The notes under the pieces: model-generated
Seen by the model: the letters and a program-made list of their open reading frames with translations, nothing else
What the model was told of the DNA's origin: nothing
Database searches by the model: none
Source: Paguma larvata
Lineage: Eukaryota > Chordata > Mammalia > Carnivora > Viverridae
Reading direction: 5' to 3'
Assembly (NCBI GenBank): GCA_030068075.1
Contig: CM057836.1
Location: 69,663,788-69,727,787 of the forward strand
DNA length: 64,000 bases
Part shown: piece by piece, positions 10,266-20,860 of the stretch
Layout: every line of letters starts with the position of its first letter
Numbering within the stretch: the stretch's first letter is position 1
Program-made: the position numbers and the translations under genes

Positions 10266-11779
10266 TTCTATTCTTCATTTAGTTTTTATTGTCATGTTGC
10301 TATTTTTTTGTTTGCTTTTTGTTGTTTGTTTTTACTGATAAGAGAGAACCAAAAGTACCAGGAATAAAAGGTTAACAAAATTAATTAAATCCAGATCATT
10401 ATTTTATGCAACAATCTAATTCATAGACTTTAACCTGATTTCTCTAGACCTGTTAATAAAATAATTAAGTTGAATGGCCTGTGTAACAACTAGTTTCCTG
10501 ATTGCATTCCCTTTTTGCTTCTGCCAAGACTCATCTTCAGGTGGAGGTTACTACAAGAATACTACAGACACTATAACCATTACCTTCACAACAGTGGGCA
10601 TTTGATGCTCCACGTGGGAATAGTGCTCTATTCGGAGAAAGTTGCAAAGAAAATTCCTAAATCTGTAAGAGATTATGCTGTAGACACTGCTTTCAAGGGA
10701 CCTTGCTTTGAAAAATCAATTTGACATCCCTAAGTTTCTCCCATTATCTCAAATAGTAAAAGATGAACACTCTCTATAACTATTGGAAGTCAGAATTTGA
10801 TGTTTCAAAACATAATTGTTTTTGATGATTTTGTTTCTTCCAGTCCATAGAGTCAATTTTTCCCAAAGAGTCCTCCAGATTTATTAGTAATACTGGAAAT
10901 TTATCTTAAATAAAATAAGAATTCCTACTTCAGGTCTCTTTCAGGCTCTGTGGTTCTTTGGTCTCAGTAAGTATGAGATATTCTTCCTATGACTAGGTCT
11001 TAGGGGGACAAGATTGCAACAGAGTATTATTGAGAGTTATTATTGATCTAATGACCTCCCATCCATTCCTTCATCCCAGGCCTTTAAGTCAGACTCTTGA
11101 ATGTCTTCTGCTGGCTCACAAAAAAAACAAGTGTTCATGACTCGCTGGTCTTGGAGGCTAAGACCAGGGCTCTCATTTCTTAACTCCCCCCGCCAAAGGT
11201 TCTGCTCTTGTTTCGCCTCATCTCTTTGATTTCAAACAGTTGATTTTCTATTTTGATTCTCTATTATGGCCCTTATTAAACTTGGCCCTTTTATTTTCAT
11301 GTATTCTTTTGCAGTTGTTCTTATCATTCTCAATTTAGCCTTGTTTACCCATAGTCCCTGCTGTCTTTTGGGAAGAATAAGAGCTATATGAGCTACTGTT
11401 TAGTGTGGGTTTTAAATGCATGATGCCTTTTTGGTGAGTATCATATCTGCTTACACAAGAGCTGTGACAAGATTTATGAATCACATTTTACTTAACATAA
11501 CTACCTGTCTTTTCATCAGCCTTATTCCCTTCTCTACACTTTTACTCATTATGTTCCCCTCTCCTGAAACATCTAACCTTTTCCCTATCTTCTAACCACT
11601 CATTTAGGCCCTGCTAAAATCAATGAAGCCTCTTCAAACAGTTTTTTTTCCTTCCTTTTAGGACTTCATACTGCCCTTAAAATATGTATTCAACAACTTG
11701 CAAGGGTCTTGATTTACTGCAAATATTTACTAGTTACATTTTAATATAAGGTGTTAAATTCAACATTTCTTAATTTTAG
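10266..11779. other. Unassigned sequence
   Basis: No repeat family or gene recognised. The 69-codon frame at 10515-10724 was examined for a processed-gene match and none was convincing. There is no poly(A) or flanking duplication next to it. Confidence 0.5.
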
Positions 11780-11996
11780 AGGTATTTTATCAATCAATCC
11801 TACAAAAATAGATAAGAGAAATGTTTTCCTACCCTTAATATGTCGATGAGAAAATGGAGATATGGTAATTTCAGGTGACTTCTCCAAGTGCATATATTTA
11901 GTAACCAGCACAGGTGAGATTCAAACCATTGATCTGACCTACAGCCAGGGAACTCCAAAATGAAACCCGTGCTTATTCCACTAAGCTCCATTGCCC
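11780..11996 (-). mobile_element. MIR SINE
   Basis: Antisense MIR in order: GATGAGAAAATGGAGATATG, TTTCAGGTGACTTCTCCAAG, TTAGTAACCAGCACAGGTGAGATTCAAACC, then CCGTGCTTATTCCACTAAGC. These correspond to GATGAGGAAACTGAGG, GTAACTTGCCCAAGG, the AGCTAGTAAGTGGCAGAGC / GATTCGAACCC region and CCGTGCTCTTAACCACTA. Confidence 0.85.
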
Positions 11997-12043
11997 CTTA
12001 ATTACTTTGAGGCCAAATTCCAATTAAAATTCATTTCACTTGA

Positions 12044-12248
12044 GAGGTGCCTCAGTGGCTCAGTTAGTTAAGCATCAGACTTCGGCTCAGGTCATAATCT
12101 CACAGCTCCTGAGTTTGAACCCAACGTCGGACTCTGTGCTGACAGCTCAGAGCATAGAGCCTGCTTTGGATTCTATGTGTCCCTCTCTTTCCCCTTCCCA
12201 GCTTACACTCTGAATCTCTCTCCTTCAAAAGTAAATAAACATTTTTTT
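12044..12248 (+). mobile_element. CAN SINE (felid type)
   Basis: GGTGCCTCAGTGGCTCAGTT, CGGCTCAGGTCATAATCTCA, GTGCTGACAGCTCAGAGC, a CT-rich tract and an AAGTAAATAAAC tail. An 18-bp TSD with one mismatch (AAAATTCATTTCACTTGA / AAAATCCATTTCACTTGA) lies at 12026-12043 and 12249-12266. Confidence 0.96.
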
Positions 12249-12266
12249 AAAATCCATTTCACTTGA

Positions 12267-13679
12267 AAATATATCTAAACATTAAATAGTCACAATGTCT
12301 CAAATTTTAACCATTCCTCTATGTTGCTTTCCTAAAAAATGGAATTCTAGATTTCAAGGCTATGATTTGTACCTCTATTGTACCCCCATAGTCTTTATCC
12401 CCCCCTGCAACCAGCTATTCCCTTAATTGAGCCAATCTTTAAACTACAAAACACTTTCATTTTTCTGTCAAAAATATTTCAGTTCCTTTGTACTGAATTG
12501 GATAGGAAAACTGCGTTTGAAATTAGTTAGGGAGATATAGTGGCAAGTATACTATGGCTACTTGTGAAATGCAATTAAGCCCTGGGATGGTGGCCAAGAG
12601 TCCTGGCAGTCAGAGACTTGAAACCAGGGGAGGGATTATATTGGAGTCATATTAGTGCCATCTAATTGCTGTTTTAACTTTCTCCTTTCAGCCATACTGG
12701 TTGTCCTGGCAGAGACTTGATGCTTCCAACACAAGAGCAAGAGCCAAAGCGAATTTATCATCAGATTGGATTTGTTTGTGTTTGAATTCGTCTGAGATCT
12801 GGCCATGAGAAATTATTTCCTTTACACCTCTGCTGTTGTTCCAGATGTTCCAGGGCTTGTAGGGCGTTACGCAGCTGATTCAGTTCTGGCCCTCACACTG
12901 GGAAATGATAGCCAACACCTTTGCAAGTCCATCCCCAAGTCAACCGTTAATAGGTTTGTATGTGTTCCAGACACTGAGGCCTTAGAAAAAACTACTTAGA
13001 CATAACACTGTGAGAGAAATGAGCATTTAAATTCCTTTTAGTGGGAAAAGGGATTGGAATACTAGAGCATAAAATGTGGTGCTTATTTGTAGAAGAAATC
13101 TTTTTTTCCAAGCGTCTTCTCCATTTTTACCTGCAGTTCAGTATTTGTTATAGTAGAAAGTATCATTCACTTCACGCTCCTTAACAGCAAATTCCTTTGA
13201 AAAGGGGGTCACATCTGTATTAATATGTTAGTGTGGATGAGCAGGAGAGCCTATGTCGGCTTGGATGAGGTAAAAATGCAAATGAGAGGTTATGCAGGCT
13301 GACGAAAATCCTATGCTGAAAAAGTAGCTTCAACTTTTTTCCAGACTGTAAAGTGTTAACATGTAATATCTTGAGACTTAAATACATCTTGTTGAGCCAA
13401 CATTCTTCACCAACTGGTGTCTTAACCCGTTCACCAAATGTGTACACCAAGATATTAAATGCAATAATCTGATAACCAACTCAAATACCTCCTATAGTTG
13501 AATTAGCTATTTTAAAATTAGCTCACAAAGGGGATTTATTTCCTTCAGGTTACTCTGCAAATGCCTACTATTTCTTTCTTTTACTATTTGCATTTCTATT
13601 TGCAAGATGCTAGAATTACATCTGTATCTTTGCTCTGAGTGCTTGATATAGTAGCCTCAGAAAATTTATCATTTAGATG
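12267..13679. other. Unassigned single-copy-looking sequence
   Basis: No repeat recognised. At 12666-12692 a pyrimidine-rich tract ends in CTTTCTCCTTTCAG and looks like a splice acceptor. The downstream stretch to about 12952 has a 64-codon frame (12805-12999) and ends near a possible donor (AATAG|GTTTGT). The evidence is too weak to call an exon. Confidence 0.4.
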
Positions 13680-13970
13680 TATAGGATAAAAAAGTTCTGG
13701 ATATCTACTATACAGTATAGTCCCCATAGCTAAAATACTATATTATATACTTAAAATCTGCTAAGAAGGTAGATCTTATGTTAAGTGTTCTAATACTACT
13801 AGCAATAATAATAACAACAATAATAATAGGGAAGACAGAAAACTTTGAGAGGTGATGAATGTATTTATGGCTTTGACGGTGACGGTTTCATGACTGTGTA
13901 CTTATCTCCAAACTCATCAAATTGCATACATTAAATGTGTACAATTCAATGGGTAAATAATTTCCCATTA
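13680..13970 (+). mobile_element. L1 3' UTR end (older L1MA/MB-like)
   Basis: GATAAAAAAGTTCTGGATAT, ACTATACAGTATAGTCCCCA, AAGGTAGATCTTATGTTAAG, TGACGGTGACGGTTTCATGA and AACTCATCAAATTGCATACA occur in the order seen at the 3' end of older mammalian L1s. An AAT/AAC microsatellite (13800-13828) sits inside. Confidence 0.8.
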
Positions 13971-14045
13971 GCACAGAATACCAATCTGGAAAAAATTCCC
14001 ACAGAAATTTCTCAGTAATTCCCCCCTGGGATAAAAGTGTAATCA

Positions 14046-14527
14046 TGGCCAGATTTCATTTTTTCTCATTGCCATGCAGTAGTCCATTGTACATAAGTAC
14101 CATAACTTCTTTATCCATTCGTCAGTTGATGGGCACTTGGCCTCTTTCCATGATTTGGCTATTGTCGAAAGTGCTGCTATGAACATTGTGTAGCAACATG
14201 GATGGAACTGGAGGGTATTATGTTAAGTGAAATAAGTCAGTTAGAAAAAGACAGATACCATATGTTTCCACGAATAGGTGGACTTTGTGAAACTAAGCAA
14301 AAACCAGGGGGAGGGGAAGAGGGGAAAGGAAAAAAAGACACAGAGAGGGAGGGAGATAAAACATAAGAGACTCTCAAAGACTAAGAAAAAACTGAGGGTA
14401 AGGGGGATGAGGGAGGGGGGAGAGGGGGTGATGGGCATTAAAAAGGGCACATGTTGGGATGAACACTGGGTGTTATATGTAAACCAATTTGAAAATAAAC
14501 TATTATAATAAAAAAAAAGGAGAAAAA
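14046..14527 (+). mobile_element. Felid L1 3' end with inverted 5' segment
   Basis: 14046-14190 is antisense L1 ORF2 C-terminus (TTTATCCATTCGTCAGTTGA, CATGATTTGGCTATTGTCG). From 14191 the sequence switches to sense L1 (ACATGGATGGAACTGGAGGG) and runs through a G-rich 3' UTR to TGAACACTGGGTGTTATATG and an A tail. A perfect 13-bp TSD, AAAAGTGTAATCA, lies at 14033-14045 and 14528-14540. One TSD around both parts shows a single insertion with 5' inversion (twin priming). Confidence 0.93.
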
Positions 14528-14540
14528 AAAAGTGTAATCA

Positions 14541-15516
14541 AACCAGTTTTTAATCTATCAACCATACTTCAACCAAGTGGTTTTTAAAAAACTCAGCATT
14601 TTGCATTCTGTCTGTAATGCAGATCCGGAGGGGAAGAATAACACCAAATTTATAGCTCAGCTCTCAAAGGTGTTATTCCCATGGAAATGCAGATACCATG
14701 ATACGAGCAGGATAACAATCTGAAACACTTTCTGTGACTTGTAGCAGCTGTTTCCCCCTTTTCATTTCTAAGTCATGTGTCAACAAAAACAGAAGTTGAG
14801 GTGAGGGGGAAAAAAAGCATCACCTATCCTCCATCTCCAGCCTTTCCTTTCCCAAGCACCCATACCATGGACCACCACCATCGACTCTGATGTTGCTTTG
14901 AAGAGCAAAAAGGGACAAAGAGGGGATCATGGAAGTGGGACCCTATTTAAAGGCCAAGCATGGAAAGAAATCCACTGCTTCACTGGTTCCCCACTCAGAA
15001 CTGCTGGCCTCCCTGCAGCCTTTTCTGTTCTCTCCTAGCTGACACCCCTTTTCCCTTCCAATGTCTTCAGAAATATTCCTCCATTTCAGTCATTCATATG
15101 GAAAGGGGCACTGGAATGAAATTTAACCAACCAACTGCAGATTTAGTTTCAATCCTTTGACCCACTCCTCTCTTACTCCACTCTTTCTTATCATTCCAAT
15201 GGGACTGAAGAGGTTCACAAGAGGATGTCTGATTACCACACTTTTCTCCCTAGTGAGGAAGTGCTGAGAATTTCTGTGGTAATTTTTCCTAGGTTGATGT
15301 TTTATGTGTGTACAATGGGAAACTGTTTACCTATTGAATTTTGCAAACTGCTGCAGGTGCCTGAAATCTCACCATTAGAGATTTTTTCCCTTGGATTAAA
15401 TATTACTCTGTCTTTCCTTAACATAAAAATACTAAAATATGGATCCCCCAAAATCATTCCTTATCTCCCTCTCCCCAGCCCCCTTGGTAGCTGAATGTCC
15501 TGTACACCATCACCAC
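14541..15516. other. Unassigned sequence
   Basis: No repeat or gene recognised. Open frames of 66 and 89 codons (14960-15160, 15225-15494) show no domain, and no splice-site pattern supports them. Confidence 0.5.
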
Positions 15517-15987
15517 CATAGGAGACTGAATAATGCCCTCCACTAAACATGTCCATTTCCTAATCCCAAGAAAAGAAATATGTTACATGATCTGTCAAAA
15601 GGGACTTTTGATTAAGTGGAAGATCTTGAGGTAGGGAAATTTTCTTGGATTAACCAGATAGGCCCAATGTAATTACATGGGTCCTTGTAAGAGAGAAAGC
15701 TTCTAAGAGAGAAAGCTGTAAGAGTCAGAGAGAAAGATTGAAAGATGCTACACTCCTGACTTTGAAGATGGAAGATGGGCTCATAAGCCTATGAATACAG
15801 GCAGCATGCAAAAACTGTTTAAGACAAGGAAACAGATTCTCTCCTAGAGACTCTACAAAGAATGCAGCCCGCCAAAACCATGATTTTAGGACTTCTGACC
15901 TCCAGAACTGTGAGATTATAAATTTATGGTATCTTAAGCCACTAAATTTGTGGTAATTAGTTGCAGAAGACTTCAGAACCTAATACA
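15517..15987 (+). mobile_element. Solo LTR, MLT1 (ERVL-MaLR), MLT1C-like
   Basis: ATAGGAGACTGAATAATGCC, TGATCTGTCAAAAGGGACTT, CCAGATAGGCCCAATGTAAT, GACCTCCAGAACTGTGAGAT and TTTGTGGTAATTAGTTGCAG, ending in CCTAATACA, follow the MLT1C order. No internal retroviral region is attached, so this is a solo LTR relic with no coding capacity. Confidence 0.85.
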
Positions 15988-16149
15988 GCCACCCAGTTTA
16001 TACTCTTTAATATGGATCTGTGTTGTTTGTGTTGGTTGTTCCTTGTCATCATTTTTAATCAGGATAACTTCACTTAAATTCTTCACATTAACACAATATC
16101 CCATAACGAGCAGGTGATACTCCTAAAACTGGAGATTATGACAAGTGGG

Positions 16150-16388
16150 TCAAAACTCTGGTTCTAGATACAGACTTATCTGGGTTTGAATTCCTTCTTG
16201 TAAATATTACAGAACTGTGACTTTGAACAAGATACTTTATCACTCTGAAACTAGTTTCTCATCTATAATAATGCTATACTAATTTCATAAGGTCAACGAG
16301 AGATTAAAAGAGATAATTTATATGTAAGAACTGAATAGAAGTTGCTATATAGTAGGCACTAACAAATGTTAGCTATTTTTGTTATTAG
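16150..16388 (+). mobile_element. MIR SINE
   Basis: Nearly full length: ATCTGGGTTTGAATTCCTTC, TGTGACTTTGAACAAGATAC, TTTCTCATCTATAATAATGC, GAGATTAAAAGAGATAATTT, TATAGTAGGCACTAACAAAT and GTTAGCTATTTTTGTTATTA follow MIR from tRNA-like region to 3' end. Confidence 0.88.
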
Positions 16389-16524
16389 AAGCAATGATTC
16401 CATCAACTAAAGTGTTTAGCAAAGAGATATAGAGGAAGTGCAATCCAAGTTGGGCCTTGAACACTTAGGTAAATTTGGTTAGACCCTTTTAGAAGTGAAG
16501 GCAATTATTACATTGGCCACTACA

Positions 16525-16712
16525 GGCTTTGTGATAGAGACTTGAGTTTGGGACTCCTAAGCCAGGTCATTTTAGGTAAGTTTTTTACTTTTCTCTGACC
16601 CACAGTTTCTTCAGCTACAATTTGTAAAACAATACCTACCTCATAGGATCACTTTAAGAACTAAATAGGATTATGTAGCTGATGCCTTGGGAAAAGCTCA
16701 GCACAGAATTCT
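16525..16712 (+). mobile_element. MIR SINE
   Basis: GGTAAGTTTTTTACTTTTCT, CTGACCCACAGTTTCTTCAG, TTGTAAAACAATACCTACCT and CATAGGATCACTTTAAGAAC match the MIR centre and 3' half. It lies 140 bp from another MIR in the same orientation. Confidence 0.75.
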
Positions 16713-17223
16713 ATCAATGAGGTTAGAAAGGCAGCAGGGGCCAAATTGCTGGGCATGTTTTGAAACAGTCAAACTGGTAAACAGTCCCTGGAGCCAGCAG
16801 ACTGAAGGAGAATAGGTGACAAAACTAGAGGGTACATTGGAACCAGATTATAGTGAGGCCTAGGTTCCTAGCGAGGATTTCCTGGCCCAAAGCAATGGAA
16901 GTTGTTTTTGCAATAAAACCTATCAAATAGAAGTCACAGAAGGTTTTGTGTAACACTATAAATTTCTGTCAGTTTTTCCAAAATGCAAATGACAGAGGAG
17001 TTTATAGAGAGGCACACAGGTAATTCTAGAGGTCAGTTATTTGAAAGTTTCTTAGCATGCATTACATGTATTTTCTTTGCATGTATTACATGCATTACAT
17101 TATATTCTATTGTAAAAAGTGAAATATTGCAGAATCCCAGTATATAAATCACAAAATGATTTTTAAACATAAAGTTATACTATATTCCAAATTTAAATAT
17201 AGATATTTAGGTAAATATATGCT
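16713..17223. other. Unassigned sequence
   Basis: No repeat family recognised. At 17055-17100 the words GCATGCATTACATG, GCATGTATTACATG and CATGCATTACAT form a short imperfect tandem cluster. Confidence 0.5.
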
Positions 17224-17247
17224 GGTTATCTATCATTTTATATTTTT

Positions 17248-17453
17248 TAATTTTTTTTAATGTTTATTTACTTTTGAGAGAAAGAGAGAGAGAGCAGGTG
17301 AGGAGAAGAGAGAGGGAGACACAGAATCCGAAGCAGGCTTCAGGTTTTGAACTGTCAGCACAAAGCTGATGCAGGGCTTGAACTCACGAACCGGGAGATC
17401 ATGACCTGAGCTGAAGTCAGATGCTTAACTGACTGAACCACCCAGGTGCACCT
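17248..17453 (-). mobile_element. CAN SINE nested in the tail of another CAN SINE
   Basis: Antisense copy with tail complement AATGTTTATTTACTTTTGAG, a GA-rich tract and head complement ACTGAACCACCCAGGTG. A perfect 13-bp TSD, ATTTTATATTTTT, lies at 17235-17247 and 17454-17466. That target is the A-rich tail region of the neighbouring SINE, so this copy is the younger of the two. Confidence 0.94.
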
Positions 17454-17466
17454 ATTTTATATTTTT

Positions 17467-17860
17467 AAATGTTTATTTATTTTGAGAGAGAGTGTGTGTG
17501 AGCAGGGTAGGGGGGAGAGGGAGAGAGGGGGAGAGGGGGAAAGGGAGGGAGAAAGGGAGGGAGAAAGGGAGGGAGAAAGGGAGGGAGAGGGAGAGAGGGA
17601 GGGGGAGAGGGAGAGGGGGAGAGGGAGGGGGAGAGGGAGGGAGAGAGGGAGGGAGGGAGAGAGGAAGGAGAGAGAGGAAGGAGAGAGAGGAAGGAGAGAG
17701 AGGAAGGAGAGAGAGGAAGGAGAGAGAGAGAGACTGACTTCCAAGCAGACTCCATGCTGTCAGCACAGACCTCAATGTGGGGCTTAATCTCATGAACCAT
17801 GATACCTGAGCTGAAATCAAGAGTCAGACACTTAACTGACGGACCCACTCAGGCACTCCT
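17467..17860 (-). mobile_element. CAN SINE with expanded purine tract
   Basis: Tail complement AAATGTTTATTTATTTTGAG and head complement CACTTAACTGACGGACCCACTCAGGC enclose a purine expansion. The TSD of this older copy, GGTTATCTATCATTTTA (17224-17240) and GGCTATCTACCATTTTA (17861-17877), 15 of 17 identical, surrounds both SINEs. Normal copies are about 200 bp. The extra length is the GGGA/GGAGA tract. Confidence 0.93.
17505..17732 (+). repeat. Homopurine (GGGA/GGAGA/GGAAGGAGAGAGA)n microsatellite
   Basis: About 228 bp with almost no pyrimidine on the plus strand. It starts with GGGAGAGGGAGAGAGG, passes through AAAGGGAGGGAG units, and ends in five 16-bp units of GGAAGGAGAGAGA type. It grew from the GA-rich body of the antisense SINE. 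Four long open frames across it (Arg/Glu/Gly- or Ser/Leu/Pro-rich) are low-complexity artefacts. Confidence 0.97.
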
Positions 17861-18085
17861 GGCTATCTACCATTTTAATACCTGGAGATAAGTTAATGGG
17901 CAAAGGACTGTGTTTATGGAGTCTGGTATCATGGAAGAAACAGACACAAATTTAATAGTTATAAAGTATATACACTTTATATTATATAATATATAATCAT
18001 ATAATGTATATGCACATTTTATACATGTTATGAAAGAAAAGTATAAAGGCTGTGATAACATATTCCAGGAAGACTTGATACATCC

Positions 18086-18289
18086 TGCTAGGGACTTAAT
18101 TGTGTCCCCTAAAATTTATATGTTGAAGATCTAATACCCAATGTGATGGTATTTGGAAGTGGGACCCATGCAAGGTAATTAGGTTTAGAGGAAGTCAAGG
18201 GAGGGGAGGGGTGGGGTGGCCATCATGATGGGATTAATACTGGTATAAGAAGAGCTACTAGAGAGCGTTCTCTCCCTCTCTCCCTCCCC

Positions 18290-18324
<35 letters not shown>

Positions 18325-18506
18325 GTGGACAGTGTGAGAAGGTGGCCATCTGCAAAGCTAGGAAGAGAGGCCTTACCAGAAACTGACCATGGTGACATCC
18401 TGATCTCAGATTTCTTTAGAAATTCCACAGTTGTGAGAAAATAAGTATCTTTCTTAAGCCACCTAGTCTATGGTGTTTTGTTATGGCAGCCAAAAAAGAC
18501 CAATAT
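18086..18506 (+). mobile_element. Solo LTR, MLT1 (ERVL-MaLR), MLT1A-like
   Basis: TGCTAGGGACTTAATTGTGT, TATATGTTGAAGATCTAATA, CAATGTGATGGTATTTGGAA, GAGAAGGTGGCCATCTGCAA, CAGTTGTGAGAAAATAAGTA and CTATGGTGTTTTGTTATGGC follow the MLT1A order. A (TC)n run at 18293-18321 lies inside. There is no internal proviral sequence. Confidence 0.87.
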
Positions 18507-19110
18507 GGTCTAGGGAGTTTGTATCCTTGACATCCATGACCTCCTAGCATGTCACCTCCTTATCACCCATGGGTTTCACATGCCCTTGGCAATCATAATT
18601 CTTATCACTCAGCTGTTTCCTTGTGTATGTTGTTAAACCATGAGCATGATATAATCTCCTTGATCATATAAGAACCATTTCTTCTCCTGCTCTCTATGTA
18701 GTACATACTGTGGTCAGTATGTACTTTTTACTTGACTAGCATGACTGAGAATGTGAGAAGCTTCTTCTTTGAGCTAGAAAGTGAGAGAGTAGGTGTGGCA
18801 TGAAACAACAAATATTACCTAGAGGAATCAGGAAGGCTGGGAAAGTTATACCAGCAGCAGCAGCAGCAATAACAATAACAAAAAGAAGGGCAAGGAGAAG
18901 AGGCAACCCAATGGCTAGGAAAAAAGACCCCACTGTGAGTCAAACGAGACACGGGCTTTGACAATCTACTGAGTCAGAGCGGTCCCCAGAAAAAAGTCAT
19001 TTGCCACTGAGGAGTTGATTCAATGATTCTAAACCAAAATAAGAGTAAGCTTCAGACAAATGGAAATCAAGTTAGTACTAATGACTCCAGTTTTATGATC
19101 TGCTAGTTTT
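18507..19110. other. Unassigned sequence
   Basis: No repeat or gene recognised, apart from a short AGC/AAT-rich stretch near 18853-18885. Confidence 0.5.
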
Positions 19111-19139
19111 GGCCAGTGCAAAAGTTATGGATGATGTAT

Positions 19140-19696
19140 CCACCTGGTCTACAGCTGAAGCCTCCACATCGTCTCTCACTCTCTTCTCCATGCCATTCTC
19201 CACGAAGCAGACAGAAAGACATTTATAAACATCAATTGAATCACCCTCTGCTTAAAACCAATCACTGCTTCCTTTGTATTTGGAATAAAACTCAAGCTCT
19301 TAATTGTGGCTTATAAGGCATTGTCAGTCTGATTCCTGCCCACTTCTCCTACCCTCTATGTTTGCCATCCTCACTCCCAATGCCTCTGCCGTCTCATTCT
19401 TATCTTTGGTTCCTGTGAAGGCTAAATGCTGAGCCAACAAGGCTCTTCTTTCCTGTCTTCAGTTGCTGGCCTCTGTCTCATATGTCAGGTTTTAACCACA
19501 AATGCCATCTCCTAAGAGAGGGCATTCAATACATATTCTGTCAAATAACGCCTTGTTATTTTTCTCTATAGCAACACATATACCAACTTTGCAACATATA
19601 CATATTCCCATAAGTGTCAGGGTTTCCTCTTTTGTTCATCATTATATTAACAAGACCTAACCCATTGTCCTTCATATATTAGATTCTGAAGAAATT
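19140..19696 (+). mobile_element. L2 LINE, 3' region, sense
   Basis: CACCCTCTGCTTAAAACCAATCACTGCTTCC, TGGAATAAAACTCAAGCTCT, GGCTTATAAGGCATTGTCAG, CTGCCCACTTCTCCTACCC and AAATGCCATCTCCTAAGAGA follow the L2 3' UTR order (CCCCTGCTTAAAACCCTTCAATGGC, AGAATAAAATCCAAACTCC, GGCCTACAAGGCCCT, AAATGTCACCTCCTCAGAGAGG). Confidence 0.85.
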
Positions 19697-19786
19697 GCTG
19701 GATGGATGGATGGATGGCTGGATGGATGGATGGCTGGATGGATGGATGGATGGATGGATGGATGGATGGATGGATGGATGGGTAGG
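19697..19786. repeat. (GGAT)n tetranucleotide microsatellite
   Basis: About 22 GGAT/GGCT units, with two or three GGCT interruptions in the first half and an uninterrupted second half. It sits at the 3' end of the sense L2, whose natural terminus is a short tandem repeat. The pure half predicts length polymorphism. Confidence 0.97.
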
Positions 19787-20039
19787 TGGTATCAGGCTAG
19801 TATCCCTGGGAAGAAGGACGTATGAACCAGACAGTAACTTTAAGAAGAGTCTTTTTCTTTTTTTTTTTACTTAAAGCTTAAACGCTTCAGGAAATTAAAA
19901 TTCCCCTTTATCTGGTCAAGTGCAGACTTCCCAAACACTTCTTTTCTGTTTTCCTTTCTCCCTGGAATCCTATAGTACGAGGAACATAGAGACTATCCAT
20001 AGCCTTTTTAAAAAATCTTGTTTTCTTAATCTACATGAT

Positions 20040-20130
20040 TTTGTTCAGTTCTTTATCTGTAGCCTCTAGACCTCTGCACAATGTCCAGTAGGCCCTTAAC
20101 AAATACTTGTTGAATAAACAAGAGTAAAAA
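20040..20130 (+). mobile_element. L2 LINE 3' terminus (degraded)
   Basis: CAATGTCCAGTAGGCCCTTAACAAATACTTGTTGAATAAACAAG matches the L2 terminal phrase (AGTAGGCGCTCAATAAATATTTGTTGAATGAATGA). Confidence 0.65.
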
Positions 20131-20704
20131 TCCTTGAGGACAAAAATCATGCCAAACACCTCTTAGGCATTTTTAAAAATTAACCAGTATGTCAAGGAAT
20201 GAACTGACATTAATGGATTTAGACACCAAAACTTAGAAACAATAAACATTAAAAATATTTCTGAAATACAGGATCCATATTTTTGCTTTCTTATATATAT
20301 AGATAGTGAACACAATTTGATGTTTTCTTGATGTTTCAGGTTATTGACATCAACATCAATTATTATTTGCTTCTGCCTCTGAGGATGTAGTTTGCTCTGA
20401 CATTTGCAGGAAGGAAAGGAGGCATGTAAGCAAATGAAGTTAGTTCCTCACAGTTCCCTTTAGCCATCTATGCCAAACGGCCTGAAGCATGCAAGACAGA
20501 AATTCTAAGATAACCAAACAAACATCTTCCTTGGGAAAGAGAAATGGATTCAAATATGATCTTTCTGAAGACAGTAGTGGGCATCTCATTTCCAGTATGG
20601 GATGGCTCTCACATTCTCTTTCACCATACATACACTTAAGAAAATAAGTTTCCAGTTCTATCTTTGGGGCTTCCCACTTTAAATTTTGGAATTATTCTGA
20701 GAAA
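20131..20704. other. Unassigned sequence
   Basis: No recognised repeat or gene. A minor CATCAACATCAATTATTATT run near 20349 looks incidental. Confidence 0.5.
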
Positions 20705-20860
20705 TTGTGATTAAAAGAGTACTGTATTTAGAGTCAGAGCTGAGCCTGAATCCCAGCTCTGCCACTTCTAACCATGCAAGGGAGATGTGGGGATCAGATT
20801 ATATAAGGTATATGTCATACTTCACACAGTATATGGCACATAAATTAATATCTGATTCAT
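20705..20860 (+). mobile_element. MIR SINE (degraded)
   Basis: TAGAGTCAGAGCTGAGCCTGAATCCCAGCTCTGCCACTTC matches the tRNA-like and core part of MIR. The 3' half is weak, ending near GCACATAAATTAATA. Confidence 0.7.

Noticed and set aside
10515..10724. 69-codon frame with YYRHYNHYLHN, considered as a processed pseudogene of a small mitochondrial protein
   Set aside because: Only a few residues resemble any family I could recall. No poly(A), no TSD and no continued similarity.
17446..17848. Five long open frames (81-123 codons) on both strands
   Set aside because: They all read the same purine microsatellite and give Arg/Glu/Gly or Ser/Leu/Pro repeats. A low-complexity artefact inside a SINE.
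15517..18506. Two MLT1 LTRs as the ends of one provirus
   Set aside because: They belong to different MLT1 subtypes, and the intervening 2.1 kb holds MIRs and SINEs with no gag/pol-like sequence, so they are separate solo LTRs.
19697..19786. CRISPR-like array
   Set aside because: A simple GGAT microsatellite with no spacers, in a mammalian genome.
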